DNA of 64,000 bases from Shewanella schlegeliana (GTDB taxonomy: Bacteria; Pseudomonadota; Gammaproteobacteria; Enterobacterales; Shewanellaceae). The DNA lies in assembly GCF_016765635.1 (NCBI RefSeq), contig NZ_JAESVD010000007.1, positions 104,124 to 168,123 of the forward strand. Reading direction: 5' to 3'. Positions 34,596 through 42,874 of the stretch are shown one piece after another. Each line of letters starts with the position of its first letter. The stretch's first letter is position 1. The notes under the pieces are model-generated. The model was not told the origin of the DNA. It worked only from the letters and a program-made list of their open reading frames with translations, and did no database searches. A program made the translations under genes and the position numbers.

Positions 34596-34952
34596 TTAGA
34601 CTAAGTTCATCTCTTGAACTTTCTCATGTGCAATCTCAGGTGTCGTCACAACTGGCTTGGCATGTAAGTCTGCCTTCAGTTGGCCTTTACGATGCTTTAG
34701 TGCCGCATCGAGTTTTTTGGCTGCGTTGGTAATCGCTGGATACATAACGGGATCATTACCAGACGCGGAAATACGGCTTCCTTCATAATTGGTTCTAATT
34801 TCAACCTGGAATTCGCCATGCTCTTTAGAAATGATAATATCTAGGGCGATCAGGGTTGGAAAATGACTCTCTATCTTCGAAAACTTCTCTTGGACATGCT
34901 GTCTTACTACGTCTGTAACATCAACGTGGTGACCAGAAAGATTTATTTTCAT
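34596..34952 (-). CDS. hpf: Ribosome hibernation promoting factor (short HPF/YfiA type)
   Basis: A 118-residue protein of the HPF/RaiA family: MKINLSGHHVDVTDVVRQHV, a KIESHFPTLI turn, the sheet EFQVEIRTNYEG and a basic helix AAKKLDAALKHRKGQLK. These bind the 30S A/P-site region and inactivate or dimerise ribosomes in stationary phase or cold. The tail HAKPVVTTPEIAHEKVQEMNLV is longer than HPF of E. coli (95) and closer to RaiA/YfiA. AAGGA precedes the ATG. In many gammaproteobacteria hpf sits with rpoN; here it is alone. Confidence 0.9.
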   Translation of the reverse strand: MKINLSGHHVDVTDVVRQHVQEKFSKIESHFPTLIALDIIISKEHGEFQVEIRTNYEGSRISASGNDPVMYPAITNAAKKLDAALKHRKGQLKADLHAKPVVTTPEIAHEKVQEMNLV

Positions 34953-35458
34953 AGGTTTTCCTTTTTACAATGACTTCTTACCTATTACATTTGAGGCTTT
35001 CGCTTTAAATTACAAGCTTTATTAAAAATAATTTATACAAAAACTTGAGGAAATCATTCTTAAAAATCGCTGCAGCCCAGTCTGTATAGGGGAAAGACAT
35101 ATTTTGTTATATTAATAGTTTTAATCAAGCAAACACTTAACCATGGTTAAAACATAAGCTAATAGTGGCATTCATAAGGATACGGTGCATTAGTAAACAG
35201 CAATCTAATCTCGTTGTTCCTCTACTAATTTAGACAAAAAAATTTGCTTTAGCTTGATTTTTATCACTCTTTGCTCAAATAAATTTAATTTTATTTTGAT
35301 GTCTACTTCTAATCAGACACTTACAAGCAAAAATCATTACATTCACCAGGATGAAAATCACTCAGATTTAAGCAATCCTTACTTCCCTAGCACTCCTTGA
35401 GTAAACAACACATTTGAGAGCTATATCGCAGTTTGTTATCCAAACAACTAAACACGAA
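34953..35458. other. Spacer between divergent hpf and the iron-linked operon
   Basis: About 500 bp of AT-rich sequence without a gene-like frame. No strong hairpin. Promoters for both sides are expected but not resolved. Confidence 0.4.
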
Positions 35459-35473
35459 TGAAAACAGTTCTCA
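35459..35473. promoter_or_regulatory. Candidate Fur box
   Basis: TGAAAACAGTTCTCA is a near-perfect 7-1-7 dyad and matches the Fur core TGATAAT-N-ATTATCA at 10 of 14 positions. It lies about 90 bp upstream of an operon whose gene families are linked to iron uptake. Confidence 0.5.
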
Positions 35474-35550
35474 ATTGCATTTTTTAATGTAGAATGCCGT
35501 TATCTTTTTAGCTGCTTCAAACTTACAAGTTAAATTAGGTGTACCTAGAA

Positions 35551-35850
35551 GTGCAAACAACAAAAATAACCTTACCTAAAACACTGGACTCAAACAGACT
35601 AAAGATAGGCTTTCGCGTATTTTCCGCTATTTTTGCAGGTTACCTTTTAGCCGCCACAGTATCAGGTTTGCTTGCCGTAACCCTTCCCTTCTCGGCGATA
35701 GACAATGTATTAACGGCAATGATGCTATCGTTTGCAGTTTACGCTACAGCTGGGATATGGGCATTTAGTGTACGCAACCATTGGCGCGCATTGAGCGACC
35801 TACTTTTACTTAGTGGCCTTTTTTATCTGCTTGTTGTAGCGATAGGTTAA
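35551..35850 (+). CDS. DUF3649 membrane protein (iron-uptake associated)
   Basis: A small protein with about three hydrophobic segments (VFSAIFAGYLLAATVSGLLAV, MMLSFAVYATAGIWAF, LLLLSGLFYLLVVA). The DUF3649 pattern and the DUF3649-PepSY-DUF3325 order are a known trio near TonB siderophore systems. The GTG at 35551 (99 residues) or the GTG at 35539 (103 residues) may be the start; AGGT lies just ahead of the second. The stop is 3 bp before the PepSY gene. A Fur-like box upstream supports iron repression. Confidence 0.75.
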   Translation: MQTTKITLPKTLDSNRLKIGFRVFSAIFAGYLLAATVSGLLAVTLPFSAIDNVLTAMMLSFAVYATAGIWAFSVRNHWRALSDLLLLSGLFYLLVVAIG

Positions 35851-35853
35851 ACA

Positions 35854-37497
35854 ATGAAAGAGACATTTTTTCGCAGCATGACTTGGCTGCACACCTGGGT
35901 TGGCTTGCTCGTTTGCTGGGTATTATTGCTGGTATTTTTCGCGGGTACCCTGAGTTACTACCGTTATGAAATAACGCTATGGAGTAAACCTGAACTCCAT
36001 AAAAACGTGATCCAGCCATATGATGCTAGCCAAGTTGCTAATGAACTTGAGCGTGCTCAACACTATTTAACTGAACATGCCCCCGATGCACGTGACTGGC
36101 GAGTCAACTTCCCTACAGATCGTAAACCCTATATGAGCTACGGCTGGCAAACACAGCCAGAAGAGGGGCAACGTCGCGGTAAGTTTATTGAACATATCGC
36201 GCCAATTGAAGGTGATAAGTTAATCAGTGAGGTGCGTGAGTCTAAAGGTGGGCACTTCTTCTATCGTCTGCATTTCGACCTCCATTACATGCCGGCAAAA
36301 GCTGCACGCTGGATTATTGGTTTCTGTACCATGTTTATGCTTGTAGCGCTGATCAGTGGCATCGTTATTCATAAACGGATCTTCAAGGACTTCTTCAGTT
36401 TTAGACGTAACAAAGGCAGTCGCTCATGGCTAGACGCCCATAACGTAAGCTCGGTAATAGCCCTGCCTTATCATCTAATGATCACCTACACAGGCCTTGT
36501 AACACTGATGGTGATGTATATGCCATGGAGCGTGTTCACTGCCTACGATGGTGATTTTAAGGCGTTTAGTAAGGAGCTTAGGCCGAGTAGAGTACTCGTA
36601 AAGCCTATAGGCGTTGAGGCACAAACTGTATCTCTGATCGCATTACTTCCCCAAGTTAAGAGCATCTGGGGGGAGGCACAGCTAAAACAAGTGGTAATCA
36701 ATAACCCAAGCGATCAAAACAGCCGAGTTAACTTTTACAAAGAGACTGGTGAAGCCGTTACCGATAGAAGAACTGCGATTATCTTTAATGGCACCAACGG
36801 CGAATTACTCAGCCCAGGTATAGAACCTGACTCAGGTGTGCGTAATACCCACGACACGCTTATCGCCCTGCATACTGGACGCTTTGCCGAGCCAATACTG
36901 CGTGCACTGTTTTTCATCTGCGGACTCTTAGGCTGCGCCATGATCACAACAGGGACATTGCTCTGGGCGGTGAAAATTCGCCAGAAACAGCAAAAGCAGA
37001 TCAAGCAAGGCGCTAAAGCGAGCCTTGGTTTACGCCTAGTAGAGGGGCTCAACCTGACATTTATTACAGGTCTACCACTTGCGACAGCCGCTTTCTTTTA
37101 TGCTAACAGACTATTACCTGTGGATATGGTTAACCGTGCACAATGGGAAGTGAATACTTTCTTTATCGCCCTCGCCTGTGTGGCACTATTAGCCTGTATA
37201 AACCGAACACTAGCCGCTTGGCGCCTTGTCATAACAGTAACGGCAACAAGTTTAGTCGCAATCCCAGTTTTAAATGCGCTGACCTCCAGCAGTCACCTAT
37301 TAAGCAATATAACTCAAAGCCAATGGCCATTAGTGGGCTTTGATCTAATGTGTGTATTTATCGGGATGTCGCTCTTTTTCGCTCGTAGGAAACTAGTTAC
37401 CAAACAAGCTGTCACACCAAAAAGAAAAGTACGTACAGCCACTAAAAGCTGTCAAGTTAATGTCGATGCCTCATCAGCGACAAAAGAAGGAATATAA
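35854..37497 (+). CDS. PepSY-associated TM-helix protein (putative ferric-siderophore reductase)
   Basis: A 547-residue inner-membrane protein with the PepSY_TM (PiuB-like) pattern: an N-terminal helix MTWLHTWVGLLVCWVLLLVF, a periplasmic part, HFDLHYM with paired histidines, then helices at about 155-175, 207-225, 350-375, 395-420 and 430-520. Conserved histidines in WLHTW, HLHF-like and YHLMITYTG segments could bind heme. Members are proposed to reduce ferric siderophores at the inner membrane. It is the middle gene of a three-gene operon with small spacings. Confidence 0.85.
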   Translation: MKETFFRSMTWLHTWVGLLVCWVLLLVFFAGTLSYYRYEITLWSKPELHKNVIQPYDASQVANELERAQHYLTEHAPDARDWRVNFPTDRKPYMSYGWQTQPEEGQRRGKFIEHIAPIEGDKLISEVRESKGGHFFYRLHFDLHYMPAKAARWIIGFCTMFMLVALISGIVIHKRIFKDFFSFRRNKGSRSWLDAHNVSSVIALPYHLMITYTGLVTLMVMYMPWSVFTAYDGDFKAFSKELRPSRVLVKPIGVEAQTVSLIALLPQVKSIWGEAQLKQVVINNPSDQNSRVNFYKETGEAVTDRRTAIIFNGTNGELLSPGIEPDSGVRNTHDTLIALHTGRFAEPILRALFFICGLLGCAMITTGTLLWAVKIRQKQQKQIKQGAKASLGLRLVEGLNLTFITGLPLATAAFFYANRLLPVDMVNRAQWEVNTFFIALACVALLACINRTLAAWRLVITVTATSLVAIPVLNALTSSSHLLSNITQSQWPLVGFDLMCVFIGMSLFFARRKLVTKQAVTPKRKVRTATKSCQVNVDASSATKEGI

Positions 37498-37500
37498 GCG

Positions 37501-37827
37501 GTGATCATAAGTCTTTTAGGATTTAGCTACCTCGCATTTGGGTTACTAGCTCTAGCCATGTTCTCCCACTATCGGGACACTTTTGGCAGCGCACCAAGCC
37601 CTGTACAGGCTAAAGTGTTATATATCGCCGGTTGGCTAGCCATCGCAGGCACTTATTGGGGATGTATAGCAAACCTCGGCGCCGCTTACGGCAGCATTTT
37701 ATTCTTTGGTTTACTCTCTTTTGCAGGGCTATTGGTCATTCTAATGCTGAGCTATCGAGCTAAGTTCTTACCGTACTCTATGGCATTGAGTACCCTATTT
37801 AGCTCTATTTTGATCGGATTAAATTAA
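37501..37827 (+). CDS. DUF3325 membrane protein
   Basis: A 108-residue protein with about four hydrophobic helices (start IISLLGFSYLAFGLLALAMF). DUF3325 proteins always sit beside PepSY_TM and DUF3649 genes. GTG 37501 has AGGAA seven bases upstream and begins 3 bp after the PepSY stop. Role in iron uptake is inferred from context. Confidence 0.8.
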   Translation: MIISLLGFSYLAFGLLALAMFSHYRDTFGSAPSPVQAKVLYIAGWLAIAGTYWGCIANLGAAYGSILFFGLLSFAGLLVILMLSYRAKFLPYSMALSTLFSSILIGLN

Positions 37828-37938
37828 CGATAACTGGACGTTCACTAAAACATAGTCAGTAAGCATATTGCCAATCTGATTAGCGTTAACCACAGAACAG
37901 CTAAATAAGCGGTTCTGGGTTCTCAAAGCCACATCATC

Positions 37939-37984
37939 AAAAAGCCTTTTGCGTTACTGTTAAGTTAGTGCGAAAGGCTTTTTT
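37939..37984 (+). terminator. Intrinsic terminator of the iron-linked operon
   Basis: Long imperfect stem AAGCCTTTTGCGTTACT / TTAGTGCGAAAGGCTT with T6, about 110 bp after the stop. Confidence 0.85.
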
Positions 37985-38089
37985 CACTCTCTATACCCTT
38001 AATGAACCTAACAAAAATTACATGATTCAGCTTACATACAGCAAGTAAGCGCTAAGGTGAACCTCATAAAAGACTGACTTGGAGACTTC

Positions 38090-38566
38090 ATGCTTGATTC
38101 AAATCCGCCGATATCAAATCCCCTTGTTTCAAATGGCCTTGTTTCAAATAGCCAAGCACAAGTCAGTCCAAGTTCACCACACAGGCAGCAAGCGCCCAAA
38201 CCAAACAATGCTGCAGTGTTGCAAACCGATACCGTCACCCTTAGTGCCAAGTCTATTGCGCTATGTAACCAAGCCCTTGAATCCAATCCTTCACAAACGC
38301 TCCCTGCACAGCCAAAGCGACCTAACGAAGGGGAAAAGATTGAAGGTTACGTAGAATTTAAAAAAGCGAAGATGCAGTACCAGATCTATGCTGACATGGC
38401 GAATATTGCCACAGGCCGTGACAATAACGTCTCCCCTGCAACGGTTTACTACCTATCAAACAATGACGATGCTCGCGCTGCAACACTGAACGCTAAGGCT
38501 CAGCAACAGCAGATAGCAAGTATGCAAACTTATGTAGAGACTAACCAAGAAAGCAACAACACCTAG
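38090..38566 (+). CDS. Hypothetical protein with Asn/Ser/Gln-rich ends
   Basis: A 158-residue protein of no known family. The N-terminus has a short internal repeat (SNPLVSNGLVSNS) encoded by a 15-bp DNA repeat at about 38117-38150. The middle part has DTVTLSAKSIAL, a motif common to some Shewanella proteins of unknown role, and the C-terminal half is helical and Gln-rich. GGAG lies seven bases before the ATG. No signal peptide. Function unknown. Confidence 0.65.
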   Translation: MLDSNPPISNPLVSNGLVSNSQAQVSPSSPHRQQAPKPNNAAVLQTDTVTLSAKSIALCNQALESNPSQTLPAQPKRPNEGEKIEGYVEFKKAKMQYQIYADMANIATGRDNNVSPATVYYLSNNDDARAATLNAKAQQQQIASMQTYVETNQESNNT

Positions 38567-38837
38567 TAATTTCAGATATTTTATAACAACTTAAGTGGAC
38601 GATAAGCATAAGCAGAGCTGGAATTCGCTATGTCACTAAGCAGCTATTCCCCAAAGAACACCCCAAAGTAAACTCATGCAGTTGATTAAAATCAAGCTGC
38701 AGCCTCCTTTCTAAGAGTACACTCCGCTTTAGTTATTTGCAGTTGCAACGTATTGACTTAAAGAGTTAGCTTAAACCACTTCCCCCCTAGTCATTAGCCA
38801 TGTATTTGCATATTCATCTATTAGAAGAGTTAACAGT

Positions 38838-39284
38838 ATGACTTTTAATATCAACCTCAGTTGGAGCGCCTCTGAGGAGCCTATTACCGATCCCCAAAAC
38901 TTTTGCCGTGACCACCAGATTAGTTTTGGTAGCGGTCAGCAGATCCAAGCCTCATCTGCACCAGAATACAGTGGCAATGCGGCCAATGTTAACCCAGAGG
39001 AAAGTCTACTCGCAGCGCTAAGCTCCTGCCACATGCTAACCTTTCTGACAATTGCACACTTAAAACGCCTCCCCATCATCTCTTATCAAGATAATGCTTA
39101 TGCAGAACTCGGCAAGAATGAGGCGGGCAAAATCTTTGTGAGTAAGATAGTCCTACGTCCGGAGATCGAGTTCGCCACAGAAGTTGAGCAAGAAGTGCTT
39201 ACTAAGATCCACGAAAAATCCCACAGCAACTGCTTTATCGCTAATAGCTTAAGCCCTGAAACTCAGTTTGAAATTAAATACTAA
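38838..39284 (+). CDS. OsmC/Ohr family peroxiredoxin-like protein
   Basis: A 148-residue OsmC-family protein with the two redox cysteines in SSCHMLTFL (about 64) and HSNCFIANS (about 134). These enzymes reduce organic hydroperoxides using dihydrolipoamide or other thiols. It stands alone with its own terminator. AGAAGAG precedes the ATG. Confidence 0.88.
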   Translation: MTFNINLSWSASEEPITDPQNFCRDHQISFGSGQQIQASSAPEYSGNAANVNPEESLLAALSSCHMLTFLTIAHLKRLPIISYQDNAYAELGKNEAGKIFVSKIVLRPEIEFATEVEQEVLTKIHEKSHSNCFIANSLSPETQFEIKY

Positions 39285-39376
39285 ATCTACTTTTCATTAA
39301 GTAGTTCATATTAAATGTAATGGGTATCTCTCAGAGAAGCGTCAAGCACATCTGCGAATGAGGCTAGTTCAAATAT

Positions 39377-39406
39377 AAAAAAGCTAGGTTATAACCTAGC
39401 TTTTTT
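39377..39406. terminator. Bidirectional terminator
   Basis: Perfect palindrome with stem AGCTAGGTTATAACCTAGCT bounded by A6 and T6, between convergent genes. Confidence 0.92.
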
Positions 39407-39424
39407 ATTGAGATAACTTATGTG

Positions 39425-40009
39425 CTAACCGTCATTTTCTACGAAGTCATCGGTAAAATCGGTTTCCCAGTACTTGTATCCTTGTACAGTGGCTTGAGCT
39501 GCAGCGCCCATCAAGTTCACTTGATAAGTCTTCACACCAGACACATCAACCGACTGGTTTGCCGAAGCTTGCTCGCCGCTGCCCTCATATTCGGCACTCG
39601 CCTCTGCTTGCGCTTGACCTTCATACCCCGACTCTTTAAAACGAGTCAATGCATCACGCTGAGTAAAGGCTTGTACAAACGCCATCTGCTTCCAGCCAAT
39701 TCCCGCGCCGACACCGCCAGTTGCGAAACGATAATAAGAGAGCTTGCTACCTTCGTGTAGTACACAGATCCCGCCACCCGTCGATAAGGCAAACAGATAA
39801 CTATTACTGCCTGTACACACCACATAACCTACGGAGTTAGCCACTGCAGTTCTAGCTGCAGGATGCTCCGTATAGATCTCCTGTAGTGCAGCCTGAGTCT
39901 CTTCTCTAGCATGCATTTTCTTAGCTTCAGGGGTATCACCTGTCGCACAACCCACAAGTAGTACAGGTAGGGCTACTGCTGCTAGTTTTAGTTTGCTTAG
40001 TCGAAACAT
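39425..40009 (-). CDS. SYLF-domain-like lipoprotein
   Basis: A 194-residue lipoprotein with lipobox VLLVGC. The central part resembles the SYLF (YSC84) lipid-binding domain (YVVCTGSNSYLFALSTGGGICVL...FATGGVGAGIGWKQMAFVQAF), with FKESGYEGQAQAEASA after it. ATG 40009 is preceded by AAGGAT; the frame stays open to 40048 without a ribosome site. It probably sits in the outer membrane or periplasm; function unknown. Opposite to OsmC. Confidence 0.7.
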   Translation of the reverse strand: MFRLSKLKLAAVALPVLLVGCATGDTPEAKKMHAREETQAALQEIYTEHPAARTAVANSVGYVVCTGSNSYLFALSTGGGICVLHEGSKLSYYRFATGGVGAGIGWKQMAFVQAFTQRDALTRFKESGYEGQAQAEASAEYEGSGEQASANQSVDVSGVKTYQVNLMGAAAQATVQGYKYWETDFTDDFVENDG

Positions 40010-40348
40010 AGTTTCATCCTTATCGATAAATAATGAGTGCCAATGCACTCTCTGTCACAGCTATTCATTAATATTTCGCGCCATTAAACATATAGCATAT
40101 GAACCAAGTTATTGATTCAGTTATATATCACAATGTTGCTTAACCAATCCTTTATCAAGCTTTATCTCTGAGGCGCATAGTCAATTAATCAAGATTGTTT
40201 ATAAACAACCTAGTTATCGACAGCCTCATACTGTAAGTAATGGCCTCCATGTTATTGCTTATCACGACCTATTGATTGCCATCTGGTGACATCATTATTA
40301 AACGAGTTGTTTTTTACCTATAAAAAGGGGTTACCCCACGGCTTTGCT
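40010..40348. other. Spacer between SYLF-like and DUF2955 genes
   Basis: 339 bp without a gene-like frame. A small GGGG...CCCC dyad near 40326-40336 is the only structure, and its function is unclear. Confidence 0.35.
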
Positions 40349-41422
40349 TTATAAGCTATTGCGCTTTTTTAGAAACTTCCAATCTCTGGACTCTAAAAAG
40401 AAAGAGGCAAAAATCATATAAACGCCCACTAAAAATAGCTGTAAGATCCTAAGATAAAAATTCACTGCAACATCTTTATCCGTTGACGATGCCGTAGAAC
40501 CGACAACCACCAATAGTGCCGATAAAATACCGGCATACAAAGGCGCTTTAGCTGGGTCGGCGTAGATCTTCTGTCCAAAGAACAAAGCCGCTAACATCGA
40601 CATGCCGATATAAAATTGGACCTCAGGTACTATGGTGAGTAAGTTATAAAACACGACCGCTAAGGCGCCACCAATACCATTGGTGACCAGCAGAAACAGA
40701 CTCACCTTTACGCTTTTTGCTCCAGCTGCCTGCAAAGACAGGATCGCGATGAAGATCATGGTCAACAGCGCGCCTGAGATCTCTAAGAAGTAGAAAAAAC
40801 AGATCACAGGAAAAGCGATGATTAATGCGCGAAATGCCTCATGAGTTCGCTCATCATGGCTCTGTTGAGCATCCGCTAATTGCTCTTTTTTAGGTGAGAG
40901 ATCAGGTAACAAGGCGTGAAGTAACGCAAAGATAACCACAGCGACGACACCTGAAAAACTTAAGCCCACGCCAACTAATATCGCGGCTCCCGGTTGCAGT
41001 AAACTCAAATAAGGCAGTAACAGCGTTGCCACAATGAAAATAGTGGCGAAGAAGTTCCATTTAGGGTCGCTAAACAGGTAGTAGCCCCACAACATCATCA
41101 TGGCGAGCAATGGCAGCAGCACCATAGGATAATGAGTCGGACCAAAGCTCACCAACCAAGCTAAGCCGATGGTACAGATCATAGAGATAAGCAGCTCATA
41201 CACAGTCTGCATTGTGGGCTCTTGCCTATCAACCAAAAACTTCGCCACAAACACAGGTACAATAAACGCAAGCGGCCAAGCCCAAATAGCAGACACGGCA
41301 ACCGCGAGACCAATTCCAAGGGTGAAGCGCAGTACCCTACGAGTATAAATCGTCTCTTGTGTTACATCTTCTGCTGCATTAGAAGCAGAAAGTGAACTAT
41401 CAGCTCGTTTGCTATCTGACAT
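40349..41422 (-). CDS. DUF2955 inner-membrane protein (efflux partner)
   Basis: A 357-residue protein with about ten to eleven helices in two blocks, matching DUF2955, which belongs to the fusaric acid resistance/aromatic acid exporter group. It overlaps the upstream HlyD gene by 11 bp, so the pair is probably translationally coupled. Together they would form a membrane pump with periplasmic adaptor; no outer-membrane factor is adjacent. Substrate unknown. Confidence 0.8.
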   Translation of the reverse strand: MSDSKRADSSLSASNAAEDVTQETIYTRRVLRFTLGIGLAVAVSAIWAWPLAFIVPVFVAKFLVDRQEPTMQTVYELLISMICTIGLAWLVSFGPTHYPMVLLPLLAMMMLWGYYLFSDPKWNFFATIFIVATLLLPYLSLLQPGAAILVGVGLSFSGVVAVVIFALLHALLPDLSPKKEQLADAQQSHDERTHEAFRALIIAFPVICFFYFLEISGALLTMIFIAILSLQAAGAKSVKVSLFLLVTNGIGGALAVVFYNLLTIVPEVQFYIGMSMLAALFFGQKIYADPAKAPLYAGILSALLVVVGSTASSTDKDVAVNFYLRILQLFLVGVYMIFASFFLESRDWKFLKKRNSL

Positions 41423-42554
41423 AGGAGAACCAGCTCACTATGCGGATCCAGAACTTACCAAATAAATTGATGATACTGTTGTCGCTGGTGTAGACAATCA
41501 CATCGGCTTGGCCACCGACACGCCTTAGCCCTACAGCTTCATCGGCAGGCAGTACAATAGTAACGGGGAAGCGCTGAGATTGACGTAACCAGCCAGTTTG
41601 ACCCGATACCTGTGCCAATTTGCCTGTTTGTTCGCTCTGGCCCCAGTCAATGCCGTAATCAATACTGCCAACCTTAGCCTTAAAGACCTTTCCAGGTGCA
41701 TAATCGAGGGCAAACTCAACGTCATCGCCTGGCTTCATATTGCCTAAGCTGTTTTCTCTAAAGTAAGCCTCAATCCACACATCTTCCGAGGAGATAAAGG
41801 TCATCACAGGCTGCCCTGCACTGGCGTATATACCCTCTTTTAGCCTGAAGTTTGACGCTACCCCATCAGTTGGTGCTGTGATTGATGTACGAGCTAAGTC
41901 CAGCTGCGCTTTCTCTAAGCTTAATAGGGCAGACTTAACATTAGTATTATTCTCCCCTTCAGCCCCTAAACGCTCCTGCGCCTTCGCAAGATCGGCTTTG
42001 GCACTCGCGACGCCCGCTTCAGCCTTAGTCAATTCGGCTCTAGCATTATCGGCATCGGCCTGTGACATCACGGCTCTGTCGACCATAGCAAAAATACGCT
42101 TAGACTGAACTTGTGCATTTTTCAGGTTTGCTTGAGCATTGGTGACTTTTGCCTGAGCGGCTGCGACATTGGCGGTCTGGGCACCGACATTCTGTCCAGC
42201 TTTCTTGAGTGATTGTTCTGCTTGATGCAGCGCGATTTCATAATCTTGTGGGTTAATTTTGGCAAGTACATCCCCCTGCTCTATGAGGGTGTTCGGCTCC
42301 ACCAAGATATCGATTATCTCACCGGATACTTGAGGGCTAATAGGGACGACATAGCCGCGAATACGGCCAAGATCGGTTGAGGGAATAAATCTATCTGCGA
42401 TAAGGTGAAACACAAATAAAAAGCTGACTACGATTAAGATGATATTGGTCGCTTTGCGAATTTTTGTGTTTTTCTTGTTTTCAGTCTGCTCGGCCTCTTT
42501 ACTCTGCTCGCTACTAGCTGCTTCACTCGAGCTCACACCCTTTTCTTCCGTCAT
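41412..42554 (-). CDS. HlyD/EmrA-family periplasmic adaptor
   Basis: A 380-residue membrane-fusion protein: a cytoplasmic Glu/Ser-rich N-terminus, one membrane helix (about 33-55), the lipoyl half-motif VSPQVSGEIIDILVEPNTLIEQGDVLAKIN, a long coiled-coil hairpin (about 105-205, rich in Ala/Gln/Glu) and the beta-barrel (AYFRENSLGNMKPGDDVEF). Start at ATG 42554 with AAAGGGA ahead; an ATG two codons earlier is too close to that site. It carries export substrates between DUF2955 and the outer membrane. Confidence 0.88.
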   Translation of the reverse strand: MTEEKGVSSSEAASSEQSKEAEQTENKKNTKIRKATNIILIVVSFLFVFHLIADRFIPSTDLGRIRGYVVPISPQVSGEIIDILVEPNTLIEQGDVLAKINPQDYEIALHQAEQSLKKAGQNVGAQTANVAAAQAKVTNAQANLKNAQVQSKRIFAMVDRAVMSQADADNARAELTKAEAGVASAKADLAKAQERLGAEGENNTNVKSALLSLEKAQLDLARTSITAPTDGVASNFRLKEGIYASAGQPVMTFISSEDVWIEAYFRENSLGNMKPGDDVEFALDYAPGKVFKAKVGSIDYGIDWGQSEQTGKLAQVSGQTGWLRQSQRFPVTIVLPADEAVGLRRVGGQADVIVYTSDNSIINLFGKFWIRIVSWFSYVR

Positions 42555-42783
42555 ACTCATCCCTTTAGTCGCCGATAAGCCTGTACCGAATTGCCATTAG
42601 TACAAGCGTTCAATATTAGTGTCGATAAACACACTATCATTGAACTATTTTTAGTCAGTTTAGTGCCTTAAACAGTTAACATTCAATACTTTTATTGACA
42701 TATTTAGCAAACCTTTTATCAACAAAAGCACTTAAGAGAATAGACTAATAATGATGAGTGAACATTAACAAGGTTGACAGCAT
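42555..42783. other. Spacer upstream of the HlyD gene
   Basis: The 320-bp spacer (42555-42874) holds the terminator of the tricorn-type gene and otherwise AT-rich sequence with the probable promoter of the efflux operon. No gene-like frame. Confidence 0.4.
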
Positions 42784-42828
42784 AAATAAGAAAATGGGCG
42801 TTAGTAGCCTAATGACTAATAACGCCCA
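42784..42828 (-). terminator. Intrinsic terminator of the tricorn-type gene
   Basis: Stem TGGGCGTTA/TAACGCCCA extended by AG/CT pairs and followed on the minus strand by TTTTCTTATTT. Confidence 0.75.
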
Positions 42829-42874
42829 TACAATGAAGCTACACTGATTTCAATATAATAGAGATCAGTTTAAC

